From: M3007 sp040383605
Lineage (GTDB): Bacteria; Bacteroidota; Bacteroidia; Chitinophagales; Saprospiraceae
DNA: 39,002 nt
Direction: 5' to 3'
Assembly (NCBI GenBank): GCA_040383605.1
Contig: JBEIDF010000010.1
Coordinates: 1 to 39,002 of the forward strand
The position numbers and the translations under genes are program-made. Numbering within the stretch: position 1 is the first letter of the stretch; every line of letters starts with the position of its first letter. Below, piece after piece: positions 31,846 through 39,002 of this stretch. The notes beneath the pieces are model-generated. The model worked only from the letters and a program-made list of their open reading frames with translations. It was not told the DNA's origin and did not search any database.

Positions 31846-34074
31846 ATGAAAATCACCCTACGCCACCTCCTCGCCCTCTGCCTCTTAACCTCCCTGATCG
31901 CCACGCGGCTACCGGCCCAAACCGTCATCGGCGGTACCACGCCCCATCCATCGGCGGAGTTGGATGTACAGAGCACGAACAAAGGATTGCTGCCACCCCG
32001 ACTGACTACCGCAGAGCGCAACGCCATCGCGGAGCCTGCCACGGGATTGCTTATTTTCAACACCACGCTCAACTGCATCGAGATGAATGTCGGTGTGCCG
32101 GCGCAGCCGATCTGGGTCTGTCTGAGTACGGCAGCCGGGGTGACGGCCTATGGCGGGCCGGGCTGTTCGGGCTTGGGGAGTATTCAGGGGACGATGAATG
32201 CGGGATTTCCGGTGAGCGGCGTGACGATGACTTTGTATGCCAATGTGACGTGGCCGGGTATCTGGTCGCTGACTGCTACGCAGAACGGGGTGACGTTTTC
32301 CGGGGCCGGGAACTTTACGAGTCCGGGCTGCCAGCCGATTACGCTGACGGCTGTGGGCACGCCGATTGCGCCAGGGACGTTTACTTGGACGACTGGGACG
32401 CAGCCGGCAGGTAGTGCGAGTGGCGTAGTGAATTGTACGGTTTCGGGGGCGTCTTCGACGCCGACGGTGTGTATCAATACGCCGCTGCCGGATATTACGC
32501 ATACCACCACGGGCGCTACCGGGATCGGTACGCCAACAGGGTTTCCTGCGGGCGTGACCGCGAGTTGGCAGGGGAATGTGATTACGATTAGTGGAACGCC
32601 GGAAGAGGCGGGGGTGTTTGGGTATAGTATTCCGTTGGAGGGGGAGTGCGGGTCAATCTGGGCAGCGGGGAATATTACCGTATCGCCGGATGACGTGGTC
32701 TCTTCTTTGACATCGGATTACACGTATTGTATCAATACACCTTTATCTGTTACTACGCACGCAACCACTGGCGCAACCGGAATTGGTACGCCTACCGGGC
32801 TTCCAGCGGGCCTGACAGCGAATTGGCAGTATAATACCCTAGCGATCAGCGGAACGGCAACAGAGGTTGGTACGTTTAATTATTCTATTCCGCTGGCAGG
32901 CGGATGCGGGAATGTGGAGGCACAGGGAGCGATTACGGTAAAGCCAGCCAATACAGTCTCTCCGGCTTCCTCAAACCCGGTTTTATGTATTAATACGCCG
33001 CTGACGGCCATCACACATACCACCACGGGCGCTACAGGGATAACGAATGCCGGAGTGTCTGGTGCAAACGGACTGCCAGCGGGTGTATCGGCTGCTTGGG
33101 CAGGGAATACGATTACGATTAGTGGGACGCCCACGGTGGCGGGGATCTATAATTATAGTATTCCGCTGGAGGGCGGATGCGGGAGTTTTTTTGCGGTGGG
33201 GGCGATTGAGGTTTTGACTAATACGGTTTCTGCAGCCTCTACCACGCCAGTTGTGAGCATCAACACGGCATTACCGTTAATTACACTTACAACTACTGGT
33301 GCAACGGGTATTGGTACGCCCACCGGGCTTCCGGCGGGTGTGACCGCCTCTTTTGCGGGGGATGTGATTACTATTAGTGGAACGCCGACAGAGGGTGGGA
33401 TATTCAACTATAGTATTTTGTTAACGGGTGGATGTGGAAATGTTATCGCACTGGGTACGATTAGAGTTAAGTACTGCGGGGCGTATATCGCTCCTGGGGA
33501 GTGGAAAGAATTTATGTGCCACAACCTCGGCGCCGATCAGAGCGCAGATCCCTTCACGCCAAGATGGAGGATAAACGGCGACTACTACCAATGGGGCCGC
33601 GCTGCCGTGGCAGCCACTGGGCCTACAGGGCCTTCGAGTGGGGAGGCAAATGCTGGGGCGATTGCGGATTGGAATACAATTCCAGCATCCAGCGGGGCTT
33701 GGCAAGATGATACAAAGACTGCAAATGATCCTTGCCCGCAGGGGTTTCGTGTGCCCACAATATCTCACTGGATGGCGGTAATAAATTCAAATTTGAATCC
33801 GAATCGAACCTATGTGGGTAATTGGGAAAATAATGCCACAAATTACAGTTCTGGGTTGCGAGTAGAATCGGGTTCTACTGTTTTATTTTTACCATCATCT
33901 GGTAATCGAGCCGATAATGATGGCTCTATAGGATACCGGGGTATTGCAGGCAACTATTGGAGTAGTACTAAAAATGGAAATGACGTGTGGTTAATGGCTC
34001 ACAGCAACGGTTACGTAGACCGACTAAGCTACAGCCCCAACTACGGCTTCTCCATCCGCTGCATCGCCGAATAA
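31846..34074 (+). CDS. Secreted FISUMP-domain protein with four Ig-like repeats
   Basis: A 742-residue exported protein. From ATG 31846 (MKITLRHLLALCLLTSLIA) the signal peptide is cleaved near LPAQT. ATGs at 31825 and 31804 are in frame and possible. The first part has VIGGTTPHPSAELDVQSTNKGLLPPRLT, a phrase common at the start of Bacteroidota surface and tail-fibre-like proteins. Four repeats of about 85 residues follow (about 215-545), each with INTPL, TTTGATGIGTPTGLPAGV, ITISGTPTE and NYSI-L-x-GGCG. The C-terminal ~195 residues form a FISUMP domain (EWKEFMCHNLGAD, then GYYYQWGR-like DYYQWGR, PCPQGFRVP, GIAGNYWSS, GFSIRCIAE). No T9SS sorting domain is visible. Role unknown, probably surface exposed. 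Confidence 0.88.
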   Translation: MKITLRHLLALCLLTSLIATRLPAQTVIGGTTPHPSAELDVQSTNKGLLPPRLTTAERNAIAEPATGLLIFNTTLNCIEMNVGVPAQPIWVCLSTAAGVTAYGGPGCSGLGSIQGTMNAGFPVSGVTMTLYANVTWPGIWSLTATQNGVTFSGAGNFTSPGCQPITLTAVGTPIAPGTFTWTTGTQPAGSASGVVNCTVSGASSTPTVCINTPLPDITHTTTGATGIGTPTGFPAGVTASWQGNVITISGTPEEAGVFGYSIPLEGECGSIWAAGNITVSPDDVVSSLTSDYTYCINTPLSVTTHATTGATGIGTPTGLPAGLTANWQYNTLAISGTATEVGTFNYSIPLAGGCGNVEAQGAITVKPANTVSPASSNPVLCINTPLTAITHTTTGATGITNAGVSGANGLPAGVSAAWAGNTITISGTPTVAGIYNYSIPLEGGCGSFFAVGAIEVLTNTVSAASTTPVVSINTALPLITLTTTGATGIGTPTGLPAGVTASFAGDVITISGTPTEGGIFNYSILLTGGCGNVIALGTIRVKYCGAYIAPGEWKEFMCHNLGADQSADPFTPRWRINGDYYQWGRAAVAATGPTGPSSGEANAGAIADWNTIPASSGAWQDDTKTANDPCPQGFRVPTISHWMAVINSNLNPNRTYVGNWENNATNYSSGLRVESGSTVLFLPSSGNRADNDGSIGYRGIAGNYWSSTKNGNDVWLMAHSNGYVDRLSYSPNYGFSIRCIAE

Positions 34075-34196
34075 CCCCACCCCCAAAAACCTTTCCGTTT
34101 TTTGTATCTTTACACCGGTCTTTTTCTGTTGCCTGAACAATACAAGCACCTGGCTATCAGCATGAAATCGCTTTTTCCGCCGTAAAACACCGCGCC

Positions 34197-34640
34197 ATGT
34201 TATCCTTTGTTATCGCCAACGAATCCCATACGCCCGAGGTGGCCCGCCTGCTCGCCGCGCTCTTCGAGGAGGTCGGTCACACGCCCGATGAGGCGGATAT
34301 CACTGAGATTTTTGCAGAAATTGACGCCGACGACCGCCATTCCACGCTGCTCGCATTGGACGACGACGGCGATGTGGTGGGCGTCATCACGGTTGTGGAA
34401 ACGATCGCGTTGTACGCAGGCGGCGCGATTGGCGTGATCAACGAACTGTACGTCGTGCCGTCTTACCGCTCGGAAGGCGTCGGAAAAATGCTGCTCGATT
34501 TTTGCAAGCAGGTAGGGGAAGATCGGGGCTGGATGCGCCTCGAAGTAACCACGCCGGGCGACGAGTACGACAAAACGCTGCATTTTTATGAACGCGAGGG
34601 ATTTGTGAAAATCGGGCCGCGGTATAAGTTTGAAATGTAA
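34197..34640 (+). CDS. GNAT-family N-acetyltransferase
   Basis: A 147-residue GNAT acetyltransferase that moves an acetyl group from acetyl-CoA to an amine or similar acceptor. The acetyl-CoA-binding motif A is INELYVVPSYRSEGVGKMLLDFCKQ at about 81-105, with the R-x-x-G-x-G pattern as RSEGVG. The preceding strand LLALDDDGDVVGVITVVETI and the ending HFYEREGFVKIGPRYKFEM are typical of the family. The substrate cannot be told from the sequence. A near-consensus -7 element (TATCTTTA at 34105-34112) is 84 bp upstream of the ATG, and the gene stands alone on the plus strand. Confidence 0.9.
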   Translation: MLSFVIANESHTPEVARLLAALFEEVGHTPDEADITEIFAEIDADDRHSTLLALDDDGDVVGVITVVETIALYAGGAIGVINELYVVPSYRSEGVGKMLLDFCKQVGEDRGWMRLEVTTPGDEYDKTLHFYEREGFVKIGPRYKFEM

Positions 34641-34682
34641 AGACTTGTTTAGCGACAGGGTAAGCCCCCGACCAACCCCATC

Positions 34683-34713
34683 TTGCCCTTCCCGCCTCCG
34701 GGCACTACCTTTG
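34683..34713 (+). promoter_or_regulatory. Consensus promoter with no gene behind it
   Basis: TTG (34683-34685), 20 bp and TACCTTTG (34706-34713) match the Bacteroidota promoter fully on the plus strand. Downstream to 35268 there is no convincing plus-strand gene, only the transposase remnant in antisense and the hairpin cluster. Confidence 0.45.
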
Positions 34714-34723
34714 CGCCAGCGCC

Positions 34724-34816
34724 TTAGTCTGTCTGTTTTTCAGGCTGGGGCGGCGGCGGCCAGTTTTGTAGCAGGAGCTCTTCGATTCGGTTGACGGGCT
34801 GGCGATGGATGCGCGC
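34724..34816 (-). pseudogene. Probable C-terminal remnant of an IS66-family transposase
   Basis: On the minus strand a 30-residue frame reads ARIHRQPVNRIEELLLQNW and a proline-rich tail up to a TAA at 34724. The HPVNRIEELLPxNW-like ending is what IS66 TnpC transposases carry at the C terminus. The frame upstream to about 34880 is open but no longer resembles TnpC, so the rest is gone or frameshifted. The match is short; a chance resemblance is possible. Confidence 0.35.
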
Positions 34817-34875
34817 AAGCCCAACCCGTAAACCAGGTCGCAGATCAAACACAGACCGAGGCCCATGACCGCCAA

Positions 34876-35012
34876 CACATCTACCATCCTGTAACCCCCT
34901 GATTTATCGGGGGGGATACCAACAGCGCGGAGCCCCGCGTAGCGCCTCCCGCGTAGCGCCCCCTGATGTAGCGCCCCCCGATAAATCAGGGGGTTACAGG
35001 ATGATAGATGTG
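34876..35012. repeat. Inverted repeat with 39-bp arms
   Basis: 34885-34914 and 34974-35003 are perfect 30-bp reverse complements (CATCCTGTAACCCCCTGATT...). With two mismatches pairing extends to 34876-34914 and 34974-35012. The 59-bp centre has three near-copies of GTAGCGCC(C/T)CC. No coding capacity. Confidence 0.85.
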
Positions 35013-35044
35013 ATCGCGGGGTAAGCCCCTTTTTTGTACTGGCG

Positions 35045-35115
35045 GCGGGGAGAAAAGTGGGGGGCGACTGTGGTGTGACTTACCGCCGACAGTCGCCCCC
35101 CACTTTTCTCCCCGC
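35045..35115. repeat. Perfect 27-bp inverted repeat, 17-base loop
   Basis: 35045-35071 and 35089-35115 are perfect reverse complements starting GCGGGGAGAAAAGTGG. No T tract follows directly on either side. Confidence 0.85.
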
Positions 35116-35145
35116 GAATTATCATGTCGAGCGTAGCGAGATATC

Positions 35146-35191
35146 TCCTGTTTTCGACACTTCTTTTGCAAAAAAAGTATCGAAAACAGGA
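35146..35191. terminator. Terminator-like hairpin before the FtsX-type permease end
   Basis: TCCTGTTTTCGAcACTT pairs with AAGTaTCGAAAACAGGA. It is the third hairpin in a row and is preceded by GTCGAGCGTAGCGAGATATCT, a motif often seen in Bacteroidota intergenic palindromes. It lies about 80 bp after the permease stop codon on that gene's strand and may end its transcript. Confidence 0.5.
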
Positions 35192-35268
35192 AAAAATCGC
35201 GGCATATGGGGGGAAATGGGCTTTGGGGGCCCAGACCATCGCATCCTGCTAACCAGTTACTTCAAATT

Positions 35269-37800
35269 TTAATTTTCCGCCCGCAACACCTCCAACGGCG
35301 GCTTGCGCACCACGTCCCGACTGTTCAGCAGCCCGAGCAAAACGGTCAGGGCCGTGATGACGACAAAGATCGCGACCAGCGGAAGCGGGTCGGCGCCAAA
35401 CGGGATTTTAAAAATAAACGCTGCCAGCGCCCAAGCGCCCGCCACGGACAAGCCAATGCCCGCCGTGCAGGCCAGGGCGCCCACCAAACCGTATTCCAAC
35501 CCATTGATCCAGCGTATCTGCCGACGCGAAGCCCCCAGGGTGCGCAACAGCACGCTCTCGCGGATGCGGGCAAATTTGCTCTGGTAAATGGAACTGATCA
35601 GCACCAACAAACCCGTCAGGATGCTGAACAGGGCCATAAATCGAATCACAAAGGATACTTTTGTCAAGATCTCTTCCACAGACTGCAAAATCTGGGTGAT
35701 GTCTATGGCCGAAACGGTCGGAAAACGCTGCACCAACACGGACTGAAAGGCCGCCGACTGCGCCGCATTCTCTACCCGCGAAATCAATACGTGAAACTGC
35801 GGCGCGGCTTCCAGGACGCCCGCAGGGAACACGACCAGAAAATTGGTCTGGATCCGATTGAAATCTACTTTCCGAATACTGCCAATTTCAGTCTCTAAGC
35901 GCGTACCGTGGACGTTGAACACGATGCGGTCGCCCAATCGGGCGTTCATCGCATCCTGTAAACCGTCCGAAATGGAGATCTTTACCGGCGCGCCGGGCAC
36001 GTGCCGCCCGACCCATTCGCCCTCCAGTAGTTTTTCTGACTCGATCAGGGTATCGCGAAAGGTGACCCGGTATTCGCGATCCCACACCCAGTTGCGAATC
36101 GTACCGGTGCTGTCTGCCTGGGCCTGTTGCTTGGTCTGGCCGTTGATGGTCTCTACCCGGGTGGTGACGATGGGCACTTGCTGCAAAACGGGCATCCCCT
36201 GCGCGCGCACGAGTTCCGCGACCGCATCGCGCGCATCGGTCTGGATATCAAACAGGATCATATTGGGCTGCTGGCCGCTGCCGGAAAAGGCTACTTGGCG
36301 CAGCAGCAGATTTTGAATCAAAAACAGGGTGGACAGCAGCATGGTGCCCAGGCCTATCGTGACCACGAGGAGCACGGTCTGGTTGCCAGGCCGGAATAGG
36401 TTGGCGATGCTCTGCCGCCAAACGTAGGGCCAGGTCTGCGGAAAATAGCGCCGGATCAGCAGGGTAAGTCCGCGCGCCGCACCCCACAACACGGCGAAAG
36501 CCAGCGTCATGCCGGCAAGGAACCCCAGGGTTTCCCGCCAATTGCCCGTCAGCCACCAGGTGAATCCGCCGATCGTAAGGAAGACGGCAGCGTAGATCGC
36601 CCAGCGCCAAGACCAGCGCAGCTTCCCGGCGTGGTCTTCCTCGTACGTCGCGCGCAAGGCGCGCAGGGGCGAGGTTTGCAGGATGCCGGACAAGGGCGCA
36701 AGGGCGAACAACACGGAGACCAGCAGTCCGAGCACAAGCCCCTGTCCGGCGGCAAGCCAGGAAATATCCGTGTGCACGTCCTGGATCGGCAGCAAATCCC
36801 GACCGAGCCATGGCAGGAGTTTTTGTAAAAAAGCGCCCAGCGCTACGCCGGCGACGGAACCGATCAGTCCGATCGCAATTACCTGCGTCAGGTAAATATA
36901 AAAGGCCTGCCTGCCGCCGGCGCCGAGGCAGCGGAGCACCGCTACCGTGGTCAATTTATCTTTGATATACAGGTGCACGGCGCCGGCCACGCCGATACAA
37001 CCGAGCAGCAAGGCGATGAAACCAACCAGATTGAGAAAAGAGGACACATTGCCGAAGGCCCTGCCTACATCTTGTTTGTTGGAACCGACCGTTTCGTAAT
37101 CGAGTTTCGCTGTCTCCAAGGGCTTTTCCAGCGCCTGCACGAGCCGGTCGAGCGCGAGGGGATCCGGGATTTTAAAATAATATTGGTACCAAATCCGGCT
37201 GCCCTTCTGCACCAGTCCGGTGGAATCGAGCCAGCGCATCGGAACCAAGGCGACCGGCGCGATGGCCGAGCCGATGCCCGCCCGTCCGGGCCGCGAGAGC
37301 AGATCGCCTGTTACGAGGAAATTTTGCGTGCCGATGCGCACAGAATCGCCGGACGCTACCTTAAATTGCAGCATCAGGCCGTGTTCGAGCAGGGCGTTCT
37401 GGCCGTTGTGGTAGGTTTTCCAGGCGTCTTTGGGGACTGTTTTCCACGCGCCGAAAAAAGGATATCCGGGATCGGATGCGCGCACGAGGGTGAGGCGGGT
37501 GTCGTTACTTTTGGGGAAATAGACCATGCTGAGCAGGTTGAACACCCGCGCGGTCTGCGTACCCGGGATGGCCTGCACCTGCGCAAGCAGGCTGTCGGGC
37601 AGGGGCTGGTTCCCTTCGATCAGCAGATCGGCGCCCAGCAGCGCTTTGGCTTCGCGGTCTATATCCCGGGTCAGGTTGTAGCTAAAAGATCGGACAGCCG
37701 TGAGCGCGGCAATGCCGGCTACGATCGCGGAGATAAAAAGCAGCAGGCGGGCGCGGTTGCGGCGGCTGTCGCGCCAGGCCATTTTCAGGATAAAAGACAT
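35269..37800 (-). CDS. FtsX-like ABC transporter permease (YbbP type)
   Basis: An 843-residue permease of the FtsX/MacB superfamily with the long YbbP-like layout. The first membrane helix (about 21-40) is followed by a periplasmic domain, then four helices (about 255-400, FLNLVGFIALLLGCIGVAGA first). A middle set of helices surrounds LWGAARGLTLLIRRYFP, a second periplasmic domain follows, and the C-terminal FtsX domain has three helices (FVIRFMALFSILTGLLVLISSIYQSKFARIRESVLLRTLGASRRQI). The conserved ALRATYEED and LLRTLGA loops contact an ATPase. The cognate ATPase (YbbA-like) is not adjacent in the window. ATG 37800 (MSFILKMAWRDSRRNRAR) is preferred over a TTG six codons earlier. Confidence 0.88.
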   Translation of the reverse strand: MSFILKMAWRDSRRNRARLLLFISAIVAGIAALTAVRSFSYNLTRDIDREAKALLGADLLIEGNQPLPDSLLAQVQAIPGTQTARVFNLLSMVYFPKSNDTRLTLVRASDPGYPFFGAWKTVPKDAWKTYHNGQNALLEHGLMLQFKVASGDSVRIGTQNFLVTGDLLSRPGRAGIGSAIAPVALVPMRWLDSTGLVQKGSRIWYQYYFKIPDPLALDRLVQALEKPLETAKLDYETVGSNKQDVGRAFGNVSSFLNLVGFIALLLGCIGVAGAVHLYIKDKLTTVAVLRCLGAGGRQAFYIYLTQVIAIGLIGSVAGVALGAFLQKLLPWLGRDLLPIQDVHTDISWLAAGQGLVLGLLVSVLFALAPLSGILQTSPLRALRATYEEDHAGKLRWSWRWAIYAAVFLTIGGFTWWLTGNWRETLGFLAGMTLAFAVLWGAARGLTLLIRRYFPQTWPYVWRQSIANLFRPGNQTVLLVVTIGLGTMLLSTLFLIQNLLLRQVAFSGSGQQPNMILFDIQTDARDAVAELVRAQGMPVLQQVPIVTTRVETINGQTKQQAQADSTGTIRNWVWDREYRVTFRDTLIESEKLLEGEWVGRHVPGAPVKISISDGLQDAMNARLGDRIVFNVHGTRLETEIGSIRKVDFNRIQTNFLVVFPAGVLEAAPQFHVLISRVENAAQSAAFQSVLVQRFPTVSAIDITQILQSVEEILTKVSFVIRFMALFSILTGLLVLISSIYQSKFARIRESVLLRTLGASRRQIRWINGLEYGLVGALACTAGIGLSVAGAWALAAFIFKIPFGADPLPLVAIFVVITALTVLLGLLNSRDVVRKPPLEVLRAEN

Positions 37801-37885
37801 ACGCAGGGGGAACACCAACTTGGGGTAGAGATAAAGCAGTTAAACAGACCAGCTTGTAAGCTTGTTCGGATTTTTTTGAAACGAT

Positions 37886-39001
37886 TTATCCGATCGTATT
37901 TTTCCACCGGCTCAAATCTTCCCGGGCAATAGCGGCGCTCAGGAGCTCGGCGAACCGGTCGGGCGTGCAGGCGAAGGCGGGAATACCCAGGGCGGCGAGG
38001 GCGGCCGCGTTTTCGTGGTCGTAGGCAGGCGCACCCTCATCGGAGAGCGCCAGGAGCGCTGCGGTGCGGACGCCGCTTTGCACCAGGCGGCTCAATATTT
38101 TGAGCATCTCCTGCCTGTTTCCGCCCTCGTAGAGGTCGCTGAGCAGAATCAGGATGGTGTCCTGGGGCGTTCGGATACGGGTCTGTGCGAAAGCCAGGGC
38201 CTTCGCAATGTCCGTGCCGCCGCCCAATTGCGCGCCGAAGAGGAGCTCAACCGGATCGTGCAGGTGCTCGCTGAGATCCACCACGGCGGTATCAAAGGCG
38301 ATCAGGTCGGTCTGCAGGCTGCGCACAGAAGCCAGCACGGCGCCGAAAATGCCGGCATAAACCACCGAATCCGCCATCGAGCCGCTCTGGTCGGTCAGAA
38401 AAATGATATGGCGCAGGGCATGGCCTTTCCGGCCGTATCCATAAATCGTTTCCGGGATAATGGCGCGGAGTTCCGGTTGGTAGTGTTTCAGGTTGGCGTA
38501 GAGCGTCCGCCGCCAGTCAATCTCCTTGTTGCGCGGGCGGCGGTTGCGGTCTGCGCGCTGCAGGGCGGCGCGCACGGCCTCGAGCAATTGAGGGCGGAGT
38601 TTGCGCTGCAAATCTTCCACCACGCGGCGCACCACCTCCCGGGCGGTTTCGCGCGTTTTGTCGGGCAACACTTTTTTGAGGGAGAGCAACGCGCCGACCA
38701 GGTGCACGTCCGGCTCGATGCCGGACAACAACTCCGGCTCCAGCAACAACTGCCGCAGCCCCAAGCGCTCCAGCGCGTCGCGTTGCATCACCTGGACGAC
38801 CGAACTGGGAAAAAACCGGCGGATATCGCCCAGCCAGCGATTTATCTTGGGCGACGAGCTGCCCAGCCCGCCCCGGCGATCTGTGTTGTACAGCAGCTCC
38901 AGCGCCTGATCCATGCCCGCCTGCCGCTCGCCCAAGGAGGTCTCCGCCGCCGGATCTGCCGCAGCGCCCAAAATCAACCGCCAACGGGTGAGGGTGTCCA
39001 T
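37886..39001 (-). CDS. VWA-domain protein with MIDAS motif
   Basis: A 371-residue protein starting at ATG 39001, one base before the window edge, so the start is real but what lies upstream cannot be seen. The N-terminal half is helical and charged; the von Willebrand A domain fills about 195-370. The metal-ion-dependent adhesion site is complete: DQSGS at 204-208, Thr263 in GGGTDIAKAL and Asp289 in LLSDLYEGG. VWA proteins of this kind usually work with MoxR-type AAA+ ATPases, often in an operon that also carries DUF5682 or SWIM proteins; such genes may lie beyond the edge. The protein lacks a signal peptide and membrane span, so it is cytoplasmic. The permease gene begins 85 bp downstream. 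Confidence 0.88.
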   Translation of the reverse strand: MDTLTRWRLILGAAADPAAETSLGERQAGMDQALELLYNTDRRGGLGSSSPKINRWLGDIRRFFPSSVVQVMQRDALERLGLRQLLLEPELLSGIEPDVHLVGALLSLKKVLPDKTRETAREVVRRVVEDLQRKLRPQLLEAVRAALQRADRNRRPRNKEIDWRRTLYANLKHYQPELRAIIPETIYGYGRKGHALRHIIFLTDQSGSMADSVVYAGIFGAVLASVRSLQTDLIAFDTAVVDLSEHLHDPVELLFGAQLGGGTDIAKALAFAQTRIRTPQDTILILLSDLYEGGNRQEMLKILSRLVQSGVRTAALLALSDEGAPAYDHENAAALAALGIPAFACTPDRFAELLSAAIAREDLSRWKNTIG

Positions 39002-39002
39002 C

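Noticed and set aside
34705..34887. A 60-codon minus-strand frame that looks like a small membrane protein (MVDVLAVMGLGLCLICDL)
   Set aside because: It overlaps the more convincing transposase-like C terminus in another frame and reaches into the inverted repeat; no support as a gene.
11166..39001. MoxR and VWA proteins as one system
   Set aside because: They are typical partner families, but the genes are about 25 kb apart with many unrelated genes between them; nothing in the window links them.

Overview
The window looks like a chromosomal segment of a GC-rich member of the Bacteroidota, most likely Saprospiria. The evidence is a SprB-repeat protein with a type IX secretion (T9SS) C-terminal sorting domain, a FISUMP-domain surface protein, a DUF4920 lipoprotein, an OmpA protein with thrombospondin type-3 repeats, and many promoters of the Bacteroidota type (TTG, about 20 bp, TAnnTTTG). 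The taxonomic call is inference; no rRNA gene is present and I found no tRNA gene or CRISPR array.

Layout. 1-2856 (minus): comEC and a translationally coupled helix-hairpin-helix (ComEA-like) protein, i.e. DNA uptake. 2989-5551 (minus): a possible 38-residue membrane peptide, an alpha/beta hydrolase, exodeoxyribonuclease III and pyrH. 5643-8485 (minus): the translation operon rplM-rpsI-rpsB-tsf with a clear promoter and terminator. 8574-10969 (minus): an acidic unknown protein, then nitroreductase-yqeY-lptB. 10999-11172: a long imperfect palindrome (MITE-like) sitting on the stop codon of a MoxR ATPase gene. 12279-17189 (minus): a secreted 10-repeat SprB/T9SS protein and a beta-propeller-like lipoprotein, 15 bp apart. 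17337-19191: MFS transporter and a helical-repeat membrane protein. 19326-20801: a MORN-repeat caspase-like protease with an EF-hand-like loop. 20947-21177: a tandem array grown inside a palindromic repeat, in the divergent control region between the protease and a DUF4920 lipoprotein. 22161-28511 (minus): ftsK, DUF3108 protein, OmpA protein, glutamate dehydrogenase family.

28573-31040 is the most unusual part. Two convergent Rpn-family PD-(D/E)XK nuclease genes, visibly more AT-rich than the chromosome around them, lie between two direct copies of a ~147-bp repeat. Each copy ends in the same 28-bp palindrome that is also the seed of the 20947 array. A 14-bp tandem array with a higher-order AABB pattern extends from the left copy. 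31246-35200 then carries a truncated gene, an AT-rich orphan, a FISUMP protein, a GNAT acetyltransferase, an IS66-like transposase remnant and three consecutive hairpins with long arms. The window ends with an FtsX-type permease and a VWA (MIDAS) protein.

Housekeeping genes therefore alternate with secreted-protein genes and with repeat-rich islands. The repeat palindrome linked to an Rpn nuclease pair is the best candidate for an undescribed mobile or genome-shaping system; that link is inference.
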